64,000 bases of DNA from Ilex aquifolium (Eukaryota > Streptophyta > Magnoliopsida > Aquifoliales > Aquifoliaceae), in NCBI GenBank assembly GCA_951799425.1, contig OX637403.1, positions 22,038,811 to 22,102,810 of the forward strand, in the 5' to 3' direction. A model generated the notes under the pieces. It searched no databases, had not been told where the DNA came from, and saw only the letters and a list, made by a program, of their open reading frames with translations. A program made the translations under genes and the position numbers. Every line of letters begins with the position of its first letter. Position 1 is the stretch's first letter. Shown piece by piece: positions 10,819 to 22,800 of this stretch.

Positions 10819-11542
10819 TGATGACGTAAATCTACCGAGTATGAATTAAGGATTAAATATGCGTGGAATAATGTGTGGTATCTGAGCTACAAAACTCGTA
10901 ACTAACAATACTGATGAAATGATTATATGAATTGAGGAAAGAGAGATAACAAAACAGATCTATAGTGGTTCACCGGCCTGAGAGCTCGGCTAATCCACTC
11001 AGCAATGAAGACTCTTGCTCCTATTCTCTTATTGATAATACTCAGCGTGTTACAATGTAGAAAGGGGGGGAATTAGGGTTGGTAGTTGGCTCAATTGCTT
11101 TTGTTCTTCTCTATGGAGGCCTATCCCCCTTTTATAGCCTCTTGCTTACCTCTAATCCGATTTTATTCCCTATAATGAAGGGATCTTCCCCCATTTTTCT
11201 CTTCAATCCCGGAGTTACCTAAACTCTCTACGGTTGGCTTTAACGATCCTCATCCCGAGATCCTTGCCTTATATTATGGAATCCTGCTTAATATTTTGAG
11301 AGGATCTTGGTTGTTTAGAGGTTTCACGCCTTAATTCCAGCTTGGCTCCTGCTTCGGAGGTGTTCTCTGTCATCTTGCAATCTCCTCACCTTTGCCCCCC
11401 TATTGTCTTGCTTAAGGGAGTTCCAATACTGGCTGGTCGAGCTCTGATCTTAACTGAGATGAGGTCTGCTCTTCTTCTCCTGAGCTCCCGAGCTGAGCTC
11501 ATTTTAGGAGCTCAGGTGTGAGTTTTATTTTGGGTATCATCA
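10819..11542 (-). repeat. LTR of retroelement 1 (5' LTR in element orientation), 724 bp
   Basis: The plus strand begins TGATGA next to the primer binding site and ends TCATCA, giving a perfect 6-bp terminal inverted repeat with the canonical TG...CA ends. A TATA box, TATAAAAG on the minus strand, lies at 11136-11129, correctly placed to drive gag-pol transcription. The partner LTR is outside the window, so the boundary rests on these motifs rather than on LTR alignment. Confidence 0.8.
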
Positions 11543-11547
11543 AATGA

Positions 11548-12799
11548 TATAACTCATATTTTCAAGCGATATACAAAAAGAGTCAACCAAAAAAAAAATT
11601 ATTCTATGAAAATTTTTCATTGGTATTTCCTTTTGAGAAAAATTTTCATTGGGTTTGATTATATTATCGAAATGTTTATTTTGTTATCATACCATTTATT
11701 ATTTATTTCGGCTATGTACACTACTTTTGCATTCAACCACCGCATTTCAAACATCCGTGAGTTCAGTCTTCTATTTGGTAAGTATAACATTATTTTTATA
11801 ATATAGGCACGTGTAAATATGAAGGAGAGAGAGGGGCGGGGGGGGGGGGGGGGGGGGGAAGTTTCCATCAGTATGAACATCTTGAATGCTTTGTAAAGAC
11901 GTGCACGTTTAGACTGAGTTGGCTTCTAGCTGTGCAGATATGAAGTGGCCAACCCACCCACCCACCATTGCTTAACCTTTGTTCATATTTCTACACTTCT
12001 AATCACTTGGATTCTCAACAAGGCACAGATAGGTTATTGCTCAGATCTATTTGCTGTATTTTTAATGATCAATAGACACTTTGTTTATCAATTTAACATA
12101 AGAGTATCATCATACAAGTATCAATATCATATAGACTTGCGGGTCTATCCAAGTGGCAAACCAACCTCATGCAGTTATGATTTTGAACATCTTCTCTGTC
12201 TCTTCTCCCCTCTTCTGTAGTGTAAAATAATGTTACATATCAAAAAAAAAAAAAAAAATTTAAACGTATGTATGTTGTGAGAGACTTTTGGGTCCAAATT
12301 CTTATAGCGCCATTGTTAGAAGGACAACTTTTCAATGTATTAAAAAAAGAAAAGAAAAATTACACCCAGATTTTTTGAAATTTGTCACTTAGTCACTTAA
12401 TCACTTAAATCTCTTAACATTTGAAATATTATACACAAATCCCTTGAGATTTGTTCGCACGTAATACAGCACGAATTAATAAACAAACCAGGTATAAAAA
12501 AAGTATATTTTGCAATGTTATTATATCAAATTGATAGAGAGACCGAGTTAATAATTTACTGATCTAATTGTTGAGTTAACTGATTAGATCCGTCGTACAA
12601 TTAAAAAATAAAAAAAATTATAAATATAATAATTTAACTATAAAAAAATATGAAACATATCCAAAATGCATACAATGTGTAGTTACTCAGTTACCGACTG
12701 TGTGGATAGTGTACACAAAAAATCAAAAGGATCGAAATGACAGCTCCTCAACACTTTTAGAAACAAACAAAAATACGGCAAATCCACCGCAAATACATC

Positions 12800-12836
<37 letters not shown>

Positions 12837-12886
12837 CATTGCTGTAAATCAACCTTAAAGTCATCTGTGTACTGGATTTATGAATA
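11548..12886. other. AT-rich spacer with simple repeats and a fragment of the long-TIR repeat family
   Basis: I see no gene. The segment includes a G-run (about 11838-11858), an A-run at 12241-12258 and a (CT)n tract (about 12801-12832). At 12358-12490 there is a diverged single end of the long-TIR family that is complete at 61384-62409; it is recognisable by TTTGTCACTTAGTCACTTAA followed by AACATTTGAAATATTA. Confidence 0.6.
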
Positions 12887-13773
12887 TCTATATAATAAAT
12901 TATAATATAATTTAAATTTTAAAAGATAAATAAAATAATTTTAGTTTTTGTAATTCAGATTTTTTTAAGTTTTACTTTAAAGTTAATTTGACGGTTAATA
13001 TTAACACTCTAAATTTAATATGAAAAATAGGTCTCGTAAAAATGTGTTTGTAGTTACTTTTCAAAAGTTCTTCTAGAACTTATAATTTTTTATAAATACT
13101 AAAAAAAAAATTAGTGTTTAGAACTGCCTCACCACCCTCACTGCCCACCACCATTACCACCACTATTACTACTATCACTGCTGCCACCACCCCACCACCA
13201 CCATCACCGCTGCCACCCCACCACCACCACCGTCCCACCACCACCGTCCCACCACCACTACCCTTTGTCGTCTACCCTTACCACACCTACCACCACCACT
13301 CGTCATTGCCCACTACCGTCGTCACCCACCTCCACCACACTTACCACAACCACCACCATTCGTTACCACCCACCACCATCGTCGCCCACAAGAATCCGTC
13401 GTCGTCCACCACTACTCACACCCACCACCATTATCGTCACAACCCACCACCACTATCGTTGCCCCACCACGACCACTACTAACCACTATCAACATCGCCC
13501 ACCATCACTTACATCCACCACCACCATCACCATTGTCAATCACGGTTACCACCACCACAACAGTCATTGCCGCCTATCACAACCATCACCGTCTCCCACC
13601 ACCACCACTATCGCCCACCACCACTACCACTGCTCACACTCATTACAACCATTGTTTAAATTTTCTTTCTCTTCTCGATATTTGTAATTTGATTTTGAGT
13701 GTAAATACAAATATATTTATAATTGACAATTTATTTTTATTACTCCGTGTCTTCAGGCATAAGCAATAACTAG
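12887..13773 (+). mobile_element. Non-autonomous Helitron-like element A with CCACCA-rich core
   Basis: The left end reads A|TCTATATAATAAA, and the right end has CCGTGTCTTCAGGCATAAG followed by ATAACTAG|T. This fits a Helitron: 5' TC, 3' CTAG, insertion between A and T, and a subterminal hairpin that is decayed here. The core (about 13120-13650) is a long imperfect CCA/CAC/ACC trinucleotide-type repeat. Element B at 14088-14946 is a diverged sister with homologous ends and core. It encodes no helicase or Rep. The hairpin is weak, so the Helitron assignment rests on the ends and on the better-preserved end of the same type at 39425-39453. Confidence 0.55.
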
Positions 13774-14087
13774 TATGTATATATATACTGAGATAGATAG
13801 AAGACTCAATTACCTGTTCGAATTACAACTCTAGTTTTTCATTCATATTACCAACCAAAAAGAAAAAAAAAGTAGTATATTTCCATTTTTGAGGATGAAA
13901 AATACTTTTTTTAATTTTATTTTCTCTATTTTTGCATCACTCCTACTAAACTAACTTACCAAAACGACACCTTCCGAAAAAATTATCGAACTAACTATGA
14001 ATTTTTTTTCCCATACATGTGAAAAATGAGATTCAATAAAGTGAAAAGTTTAATTTGGGGTTTGGTATGGAAGTACAATCATTTTTA
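13774..14087. other. AT-rich spacer between the two Helitron-like elements
   Basis: AT-rich sequence with a short TATATA tract next to the right end of element A. I see no gene or repeat I can name. Confidence 0.6.
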
Positions 14088-14946
14088 TTTATATAATAAA
14101 GTACAAATATTGAAAACATAGAAAAATGACTTTTGTTTTTCGCAGTTGAGATCGTTTTAAATTTTACTTTAAAGTGAATCCGACGAATACCAAGTTTAAT
14201 AGGGGAAATAGGTTCTCCAAGAACGAGTTTGGGATGACTTTTCAAAAATACTTCTATTCTCATAAGCACTTTAAAAAAAATGGTAGTGTTTAGAATAACT
14301 TATTTTAATTACTTTCAAATAAGTTAAAAATAATTTATAACTTAAATAAGTAAGTAAATAAAGTAAAAAAAATAACTTCTCCACAAAACACTTTACCACC
14401 ACCGCCGCCACCACTGTTGCCGCCACGTCCACCGCCCCACCACCACTATTACCATCATCACCCCCAATTGCTCCACCACCACCTACCATTCACCACCATC
14501 ATCATTATCTCATTCTTATATTTATTATCACTACCACCATCATTCTATCACTACCGTCGCCTACTGCCACCACCCACCACCCCCATCGTTGCTCACCACC
14601 AACCACCGCCTCCCACTACCACAACCCATCACCACCCATCTTCGCCAGTCACTGTCACCCACCTCCACTACGCCTACCCACTGTCAACCACCTCCACCAC
14701 ATCTACCACCACCACCATCACCGTCGCCCACAAACACCCGTCGTCGTCCACACTACTACCATCATCATCATCCATCACCATCACTGTCGCTCACCACCAC
14801 TACTGCTCACTCTCATTATAACTGATACTTAAATTTCTTTCTTCCTTTCTCATATATATTTGTGATTTAATTTTAAGTATGAATATAAATATATTTATAA
14901 TTGATAATTTTTTTTATTATTTTGTGCATTCACGGACAATAACTAT
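14088..14946 (+). mobile_element. Non-autonomous Helitron-like element B, diverged sister of A
   Basis: It matches element A in its left flank (TATATAATAAA, then TTTTACTTTAAAGTGAATC), its CCACCA-rich core (about 14395-14815) and its right flank (ATATTTATAATTGATAATTT, then ACAATAACTAT). The terminal CTAG is mutated to CTAT and the 5' TC to TT, so it is older or more decayed than A. Both copies lie in the same orientation 1.2 kb apart. Confidence 0.5.
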
Positions 14947-15808
14947 TTTTTTTATATAACCGAGTACAAAAGCTGCTAACAAATCCACCATTCTGACCGA
15001 CTTTGATGGTCGTGTATAGACAAGGGAGCCTACCACCTTCAAAATATCTGTCCGGGTCTTTATGATATAGGCCCCTGTAATTATCAACCACTTCTCATGA
15101 AGCATATCATTCTCTGACCTGTCTTTTGCTTACCATTTCAATGTAGGCCAAGAGATTTGTAAATTCCATCCGAGGAAATTAAATATTCAATAATTATGAT
15201 TATACCAAGTCAAATAATAAAGAAATAATATTACATTGATAAAAAAAAATAAAAAAATAAATAAAAAATAAATAACATGATAACTGATATAATAAGTAAA
15301 TTTTAAATTTTAAATAATTAAAAGTAAGACCAAAAGTCTTATTATCACAGTGTTGCATCAATTAGATCTATTTTTGATCTCATTATTTTTTCATTGTAGA
15401 ATTACTCATAGTAGAAATAATATGATACACAAAGTGTGTTATGAACAACATTATTCAAATTTTTATCCTCGATTCTCATGATCTCTTAAACCTCTTCTTT
15501 AGTGGAATGTTTATTTATTTTCTTTTCTTTTTTCAGGGAACTCAAAAAAAAAAAAAAAAAATTCCATCCATGCCACAAAAATACCACATAAAACACAAAA
15601 GAAAAAGACACCACATAAACTCTCCTTTCATTTCACTATTGCTTATTTAAGTAAATACCCGTGGTCCATAGCTGTGTGGATAGTATAGTTAGGGTAGTAG
15701 ATTTTTGAATCTATTATCAAAATACTGTCAGGCTCATCCTCAACCCCAATTTGCCCCCAATACCCTTGTCCCTGATTTGCCCCAAACCCTACAAAACCCT
15801 AACTAGAA
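14947..15808. other. AT-rich spacer
   Basis: No gene is visible. There is a long A-run at 15547-15561. The right part (15720-15800) is richer in C, with CCCCAA-type stretches, and is followed by a hAT element. Confidence 0.5.
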
Positions 15809-16129
15809 CTAGGGCTATTAGTCGAACAAGTCCGAGCCGAGTTCGAGTCGAGCTTGAAAAGCTTGTTTCATAATCAAGCTTAAAAAATTGTTCAAGTTTG
15901 GCTCGTTTAGGAAACGAGTCGAGCTTGAACGAGCCAAAAACAAGTCGAACCCAAATATTTGCACATAAACGAGCCGAGTCTATCGAGTTTGAGCCGAGCT
16001 TGTAGAGTTTGTTTTCTAAACGAGTTTAAAAACTTGTTCAAGTTCGGACTCGTTTAGAAAACAAACAAAGCTTGAACGAGTCAAACTCAAGTCAAACTCG
16101 AGTAGCTCAGTTTGATTAACAGCCCTACT
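15809..16129. mobile_element. Short non-autonomous hAT element (321 bp) with 8-bp TSD
   Basis: The flanking 8-bp duplication AACTAGAA lies at 15801-15808 and 16130-16137. The ends read CTAGGGCTATTAGTCGAAC and, in reverse complement, AGTAGGGCTGTTAATCAAAC, so they are imperfect terminal inverted repeats with the TAGGG-type start common in hAT elements. The interior is a run of inverted repeats around CGAGC/GCTCG and AAACGAG, typical of hAT subterminal motifs. It has no coding capacity. Confidence 0.8.
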
Positions 16130-16260
16130 AACTAGAAACCCCCCCCCAAATAAACAATCAAGTATTAACGCTCATTAAATATTGTTTTGTGTGTTGGGGG
16201 AAGGGTTTCCTTTTTTCAATTCTCTTCTCTGTGTGCATGCATGTTTTGAATTGTTGTTGT

Positions 16261-16804
16261 CAGGGGCGGAGCCACCTTATGCCCAGAGGAGCACATGCCC
16301 ACCCTCAAAATTTTTTTTTTCTAAAATTATTTGTATATATTTTAATATATTAAATTGTATCTACCCTATTTTTTAATCAAAATCAAAAAATGCATGGTAT
16401 ATCGATAAGTTTACTTATAAATTTAACATTTATTTTAGTAATTATCACTGACATAATAGAAAATATATTTTATTGTGTAATCAAATGAATGATAAATAGT
16501 CAAGTGATAATATGATTGTGGATATAAATAATAATAAATTTAATGCAAGACTTTTAACGTATAAAAATTCATTGAAGTTAATTCTAAATAGTTTTGATTT
16601 TGGTAAAAGGATTTTTTTTTTTGTCATTTGTATCTACTATACTTAGCAATTTTAGTCTTTTAAGTTTAATAATTTTTTAAGAATTAAATAGGATATAATT
16701 AAATATAAATACATTATTCTATTTTTATCAATTACAAGAAAAAAAATTAAGTTATTTAAAATATATAGCATCCACTGTGAAACAATTTTTTGGCTCCGCC
16801 CCTA
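16261..16804. mobile_element. Non-autonomous hAT element (544 bp), CAGGGGCGGAGCCA ends
   Basis: The left end is CAGGGGCGGAGCCA and the right end is the reverse complement of TAGGGGCGGAGCCA. The flanks GTTGTTGT and GTTGTTGC are an 8-bp TSD with one change. The interior is AT-rich with no open frame. A further fragment of the same end (AGGCGGAGTCAGAAATTAAG) occurs at about 17800. Confidence 0.8.
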
Positions 16805-18306
16805 GTTGTTGCCATTATTGTTGATAGTCATAGTGCTGACGGAGGCTTCATCAATAGGTCTCAGGTTGTGAAGCTGGTGTTTCTCATGGGTTTAGGTTGT
16901 GAATGCGGTCAGAGAAAGTTTGGTTTTTAGGGAGTGGTGGTTCGATTCAAGTTAGGGGTAGATGGGGTTAAAGGGATGAGTTAGGGGGAGGGTTGCTTTC
17001 AGGTATTTAAAGAGCTTGGTTTTCCAATATCATTTTCTTCTTGGACTTGAAACAAATAGAAATGTCAGCTGTCAACTTTCACAAATTTGAAAATTAGATA
17101 TAATTTTATCGGATATTATTACAAGAAAAGAAACGACGAAATTTGAATCCGCAACCTTAAAATCCAATAATAAGAAGTGGTGACTATTAGGTCAACCAAC
17201 TCATGCATAAAAATCAGTATGTGTGGTCACTCTAAAAAGGTGTTTCATTTCATTTGAGATGGATAAAAACATAAATTTCTTATTTGCGCTGCTTCAAATA
17301 ATTTCTCGAAAATGTAGGGTCAAAATTGAGAATGCGTGCAAAATTTAAAATTCATTTTAAATTGTAAATTTTAAATTTTAAAATTAAAAATTTTGGTTCA
17401 AAAATCAAAGAGCTAAAAATATTTCATTGTCACGTGACTTTACCCGCACCTCTTTATCATTAGTCCAAAAGATTATAAGTTCATTTCATTGCATTGTTTC
17501 GGTCACTTAAAAAATAAAAATATTCAGAAACAATGAAATTGAATAAAAAATTATTTTCAAAACATTTATAAAAGATTAGTCAAAATATATTGAAATATCA
17601 TAAAAAAACTTTGAAACATTCCGAAATATCAGTGAAAATAAGAAAAAAACAGATCAAATTAACACCTAAAAGTATTAGAATTTTAATTCAATTAGTGATT
17701 CATTTTGGTCTCCATTAAAACAAAAATATTTTAACTATTTCGATCATTTTAAAACTTGTGCATAAAACTATTTGGTATTATGCATGACAAATAGGATCAG
17801 AGGCGGAGTCAGAAATTAAGGAAAGAGAGGGGGTCAAATCAAATATGTTAATGTTATAGGGACTGACTGGATAAAAATCAATCAATAGTTGGAATAAAAT
17901 AAGAAACAAACCGTACCGGAGTTGGTGAAAAGAAGAAAAATTATGATTGGAGGCACGAAACGGGCAACATTGGGGTGGGCCATGAATAGTTGCTCTCATA
18001 TAAAAAAAATAATATAATAATAATATTACATCATTATTATCACATGATATAATTATTTAATAATAAATTAATATATAAATAAGTACATCTTACTTAATTT
18101 TGTAATTACTCAAAAGTGAACATCACTTTCCTTCAAATATCTTTAAGAGACTCTCCAATAAGATTTTGTATTTTACCTATTTAAAAATATATTTTTTTAT
18201 TTTAAATACTCATTTTTTTAATACACACGCTAACATATTTTTTATATTTTAACTATCTCTTTTAAATATTATTTTATATATTCTGTATTTTTGTTGGGAC
18301 TATTGA

Positions 18307-18342
<36 letters not shown>

Positions 18343-19301
18343 GAAAAAGACGGAGAGTGGACAAATGAGGTGAGAAAGGACAAAAGAAAAGAAAAAAAAT
18401 TACAAAATATTTATACAACTTATTAAAGTGATGCTCTATATTTAGAGTATCACGGTAACAAAAAGTTACTTTAGAGCATCTGAATATATTATGTTGCAGC
18501 ATGATTTTTGTCTTTGATTAACTAAATTTTAGCTATTTTGGAATTGTACATGTTCTGTTAGAGATGCTCTAAGAGTGATCTTTGAGCATCTTTTTAAAAA
18601 TAAAAAACTTCTTTGATGAAAAATTAAAATAAAATGTGAAATTGTTTTAACAACTCCAATAGAACTCTTTATTTTATTAGAAATAGTATTTGTAGTGAAT
18701 AACATTTAATACAAAATACACTTGTCAATTTTTTATTCATTAATTATAAAATAGAGAGTGGGGTTGACTCTCCGAATGTAAAAAATTAAATTAAACTATT
18801 TATTTTGGCTAGTCAAAATAAATAGTCTATTGGATATAAATTTTTAAGGAATTTAATGTCTAAAATAGAGAATTAATTGGAAATAGAGAACTTATTATTA
18901 GGGATGTTTTTACGAATAATGTTATCGAAACTTTAAGAAACTGATCTAATTTATTAACATAATAATGATGTGTAGAGTTACAATCATAATAATAATATTA
19001 TGCCACATCATTAAATTAATTTTTTAAATCCCAATAATATTAGGCCTTTTTTTTACTTATAAATTTAGAGTAATACTATTGAGATATAATTTAAGAACTT
19101 AATGATTGTGTCTGTTAGATTATCAATGAATTTCAATATTAAATGGATCTCATTATTAATCTAATGAATACAATATATTAAAATATATTAAGTTATATTA
19201 TATTATTGATAAATTTGTTATTTTAATAGTCAAAACACGTGGAAATGGTTGTCACCATCTACCAGTGTAATATATACTTACTTCGATAGGAAAAAAAATT
19301 G
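16805..19301. other. AT-rich intergenic region upstream of the TauE/SafE gene
   Basis: No gene is visible. It contains a fragment of the GGGGCGGAGCC hAT family near 17795-17830, a (GA)n tract at 18308-18337, and AT-rich sequence near 18440-18930 with repeated GAGCATCT/AGATGCTC words, which may be a decayed TIR element. Confidence 0.5.
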
Positions 19302-19485
19302 AGTAATGCTACCCGATTAAATTTTGAGATCAAAATTGAAGTCCAAATGATATGACAGCTGACTTGGATTTTTTTATTTGGTGCCATGTTATTTGGGCCC
19401 CAATAAAAACTCTAAATAATATATTGTCATGTCATTTAAACTCTAAATTTGATCTCAAAAAAAAAATGAGGTGTAACCGATTGAT
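19302..19485. mobile_element. Small TIR element (MITE-like) upstream of the TauE/SafE gene
   Basis: The left end has GTAATGCTACCCGATTAAAT, then TTTTGAGATCAAAATT, and a core TGATATGACA. The right end has TGTCATGTCATT, AATTTGATCTCAAAA and GGTGTAACC, the approximate reverse complement. The total length is about 180 bp. I could not fix a TSD, so the family is open. Confidence 0.5.
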
Positions 19486-19831
19486 TCCTGTCCGTTAAAG
19501 GCCAAAGCTCAACCAGAGTTTTGCCCTCCATCCCTACTCTGTTGCTGAGTTTCCTCTCTCTCTCTCTCTTTTCTCGGGTATCCACAGGTTCTCAAAAACT
19601 GAAGGATCCAACAGTTCTTTTATTTTCTCAGCAGCCATATAGTCTGGGTGTTGATCTTCATCTTCTTAGAAAACTTTTCTGGTTTTATGTCTGACGTACA
19701 TTTTCTCCTAGATAGAAGGAGTAGGAGTTTGAGAGAGAGATAATTATAGAGGAAAACAAGAGAGAGAGAGAAGAGTTTGGAAAGAAAAAGGGAGGATTTG
19801 TTTGGGGAAGAGAAGTTGGAATTGAACTTGA

Positions 19832-22800
19832 ATGGCGGGAATTGGAGCGAAAGGGAGGATTCTGAGGTCGATAGCGACAATAGCGTGGAGCTTTCTATTA
19901 GCTTCAATCTTTGTTTCAGCAGAAAGAAGCTTAAAACAAGAAATTTCAACCACCCCTATTGAAGCTGATGAATCTGAATCAAATTACTTTGTCCAGTTTA
20001 CAAATTTCTTATGGCAATCAAATCAATCTGGTTACCAACATGTTTGGCCTGTAAGTTCAATACTTAGTTTTTAATTTAACTTGATTCCTTTTGAAATAAT
20101 TCTTCTATATATTCTTTTTAATTTGCTCTTTCTTGGTCCTCCATGTTCATTACTCAATAGTACAGTTGTCTAAGATGCTCCATAGCAACTCTCTCTCTTA
20201 TTTACTGCTGTAGTTGGGAGTAGGTGATTGGATATGGATGAATTAATTAGCTAGCTCTTTGGTCCTCCTTTACTTTGTGTTTATGAACTCTCTTACAAGT
20301 TTAACAGCAAAAATGGATTTATGTGCTTGCTTTTTGTCTTGGCCCTCGGGGGTTTTTGAATAATGAGTCCAACAAAAAGTTAGGAGCCATGCTAGTTGGA
20401 CATATTTTACGGGCAGAGGGTGGGTCCTTTGTATCTTTTGGAATCCGCTACTAGTCTATTGGCCAGGATGGATTAGCAACAGTTTAGGTCAATAATTAGA
20501 TCCAGATTCAATGTATCCCTACAATATGTATATGACAGTGCATCCTGATCGACATCATTTGGCCAACCCAAAGGACTTGGTTAGGGATTTATTAGGTTTT
20601 TTTTTTAATCAGTGTGATTTGGTCACTATTGCCTTGTTGCTGTGCATTTGGTAAGTTGAGCAAAGACTATGTAAATAAATACATTTATACACCCATATGC
20701 ACCTGAAATGTATGGTTGACTTTTTATGTTCAGAACTTTAAGTATTGATTTGGAAAAATAAAATATGGACAAATTTGGAATGTGGTTTACAGGATTTGAA
20801 ATTTGGGTGGCGAATCATTGTGGGTACCATAATTGGATTCTTTGGAGCAGCTTTTGGGAGTGTTGGTGGTGTCGGCGGTGGTGGCATATTTGTTCCCATG
20901 CTTACCCTAATAATTGGGTTCGATGCAAAATCCGCTACTGCTATTTCAAAATGTAAGAGACAGGTATATTTATGTTGTTGTAGATCATAACAAATTGACT
21001 TGGTTTTAGCTAACAACTTGAATGGGTTGACCTGACCCCTTATCTAAATGAGTTGTCCTAGAACCCATTTATGTGCTAAAAACTGCGGCCTAAATTTTGT
21101 CACAGCATCATTGAGGAAAGGTAAATTGCGTGGATTAAGCTTTTGTACCATCTTTTGTATACTTTGAATTAAGCCACAGAAGGACAAAGAGCTTTATTTT
21201 TGGGAATTTTGATTTGTTTGCTGTATAAACCTCTATAGTATGGTGAAGTATTGATAGAGCCTGTTCATTTGTCAGGCATGATAATGGGTGCAGCAGCCTC
21301 AACTGTTTACTATAATCTTAAGCTACGGCATCCCACACTTGATATGCCCATCATTGACTATGACTTGGCTGTTCTTATCCAACCAATGCTCATGCTTGGT
21401 ATTAGTCTTGGAGTTGCTTTCAATGTGCTTTTTGCCGACTGGATGGTCACAGTTCTGCTGATCATTCTCTTCATAGGTGATGTTTTATTTTCTTACAATT
21501 CTTTTTGCCAAAAAAATGCATTCTGCCCCAGGAACACTGCTGATTTTGTGTGGTGGTCTGCAGGGACATCATCCAAGGCCTTTTTTAAAGGTGTTGAAAC
21601 ATGGAAGAAAGAAACCATTATGAAAAAGGTTATCATGAACTTTACATGTTTCACATATAGAGTTTTGCAGCATGTGGATGCTTTTTGGGATTTGACTTCA
21701 GTTCACTAAAATGATACTGCCAAAAGATGGATTTTGGTTCCTTCAAATGCTATGAAAACAAAATGAAATGCTTTTGTCTTTGTAGCTTGCATCGTTTCTA
21801 TGAAACGAACTACTCTTAATTCATCCATTGTGATAAATATTGTTTCTAATTTCAGGAGGCTGCTAAGCGCTTGGAGGCAAATGGTGGGTTGCTGCAAAGC
21901 TATCTCTGTGGTGCCAATAGCATAAAGTACCTCTTGGCAAATTTTTTTTTTTTTGGAAATAAAACCAATAAGCCGGTGATTTTCTTTCAGATGGCAGAGA
22001 AGAAGAATACAAGCTTCTTCCCAGTGGCCCCAGCAATGGCACCAAAAAAGAGGCCACGGACTCTGCTGAACCAGAGGTAAGTGTGGTTTAAGAGTAGAAT
22101 TTTTCTCCATTTCACAGAGTTCTTCAATCCAACTTCTGTTGTACTCTCAGGTCACTATTCTTGAGAATGTTTGCTGGACAGACTTTGGGCTTCTTGTTTT
22201 TGTTTGGCTTGCATTTCTGGCACTGCAGATCATTAAGGTTTTGAATTGTTAGATGCTTATGTTTTGCAATTTCATGAACTTGTTGAACCTTTGACCTCAC
22301 TGGCTTGATGTGATGGAACAGAACTATGCAGCTACTTGTTCGGTTACATATTGGGTGCTCAACTTGTTACAGGTACCTTATATGGATATAATCAAGTTTA
22401 CAGATAGCATTTTTTCATATGTGGGTGTGAGTTTGCACATGTAAATATTAGGACCAACCCTTTTGTGGGGCGTTGATATTGTTAACCTTCAAGCTTTGTA
22501 GACTTGATACTGTATTTCACTCATCCATAGGATTGTATGCTTCTGATTTCCTGCAGATACCAGTTGCCGTTGGGGTATCCTCATTCGAGGCAATAAGCCT
22601 GTACAAGGGATGGAGAAAAATTGAATCCAAGGGTGATACAGGCACCAACTTGCAAGTCCACCAACTGATTGTCTATTGCTTCTTTGGCTTACTGGCTGGC
22701 ATTGTTGGGGGGCTGCTTGGTCTAGGTGGAGGATTTATCATGGGTCCACTATTTTTAGAGCTGGGGGTCCCTCCTCAGGTACGTTTGTGCTTCTCATGAG

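Larger units (their letters stand above)
1..11542 (-). mobile_element. Ty3/gypsy Tat-lineage LTR retrotransposon 1, left end outside window
   Basis: In minus-strand order the element has an LTR (11542-10819), a primer binding site (10815-10801), gag, protease, reverse transcriptase, RNase H, a second RNase H-like domain and integrase (to 5268). Palindromic repeats and then two genes on the opposite strand follow. The second LTR is not in the window. The Tat lineage is inferred from three features: two RNase H domains in tandem, the absence of a chromodomain after integrase, and extra antisense ORFs between pol and the 3' LTR, as described for Retand-like elements. Gag-pol carries several in-frame stops and one frameshift, so this copy cannot make its own polyprotein. 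The putative TSD, AATGA at 11543-11547, cannot be confirmed because its partner lies off the left edge. Confidence 0.9.

Noticed and set aside
13114..13687. Overlapping open frames encoding Pro/His/Thr/Ser-rich proteins
   Set aside because: They are open only because the CCACCA repeat has no stop codons; composition is pure repeat, and the same region is open in several frames.
14417..14825. Similar Pro/His/Thr-rich frames
   Set aside because: Same repeat in the sister Helitron-like element; no gene structure around it.
19620..19953. Open frames on the minus strand over the first exon of the TauE/SafE gene
   Set aside because: Shadow frames of the exon and its CT/GA-rich leader.
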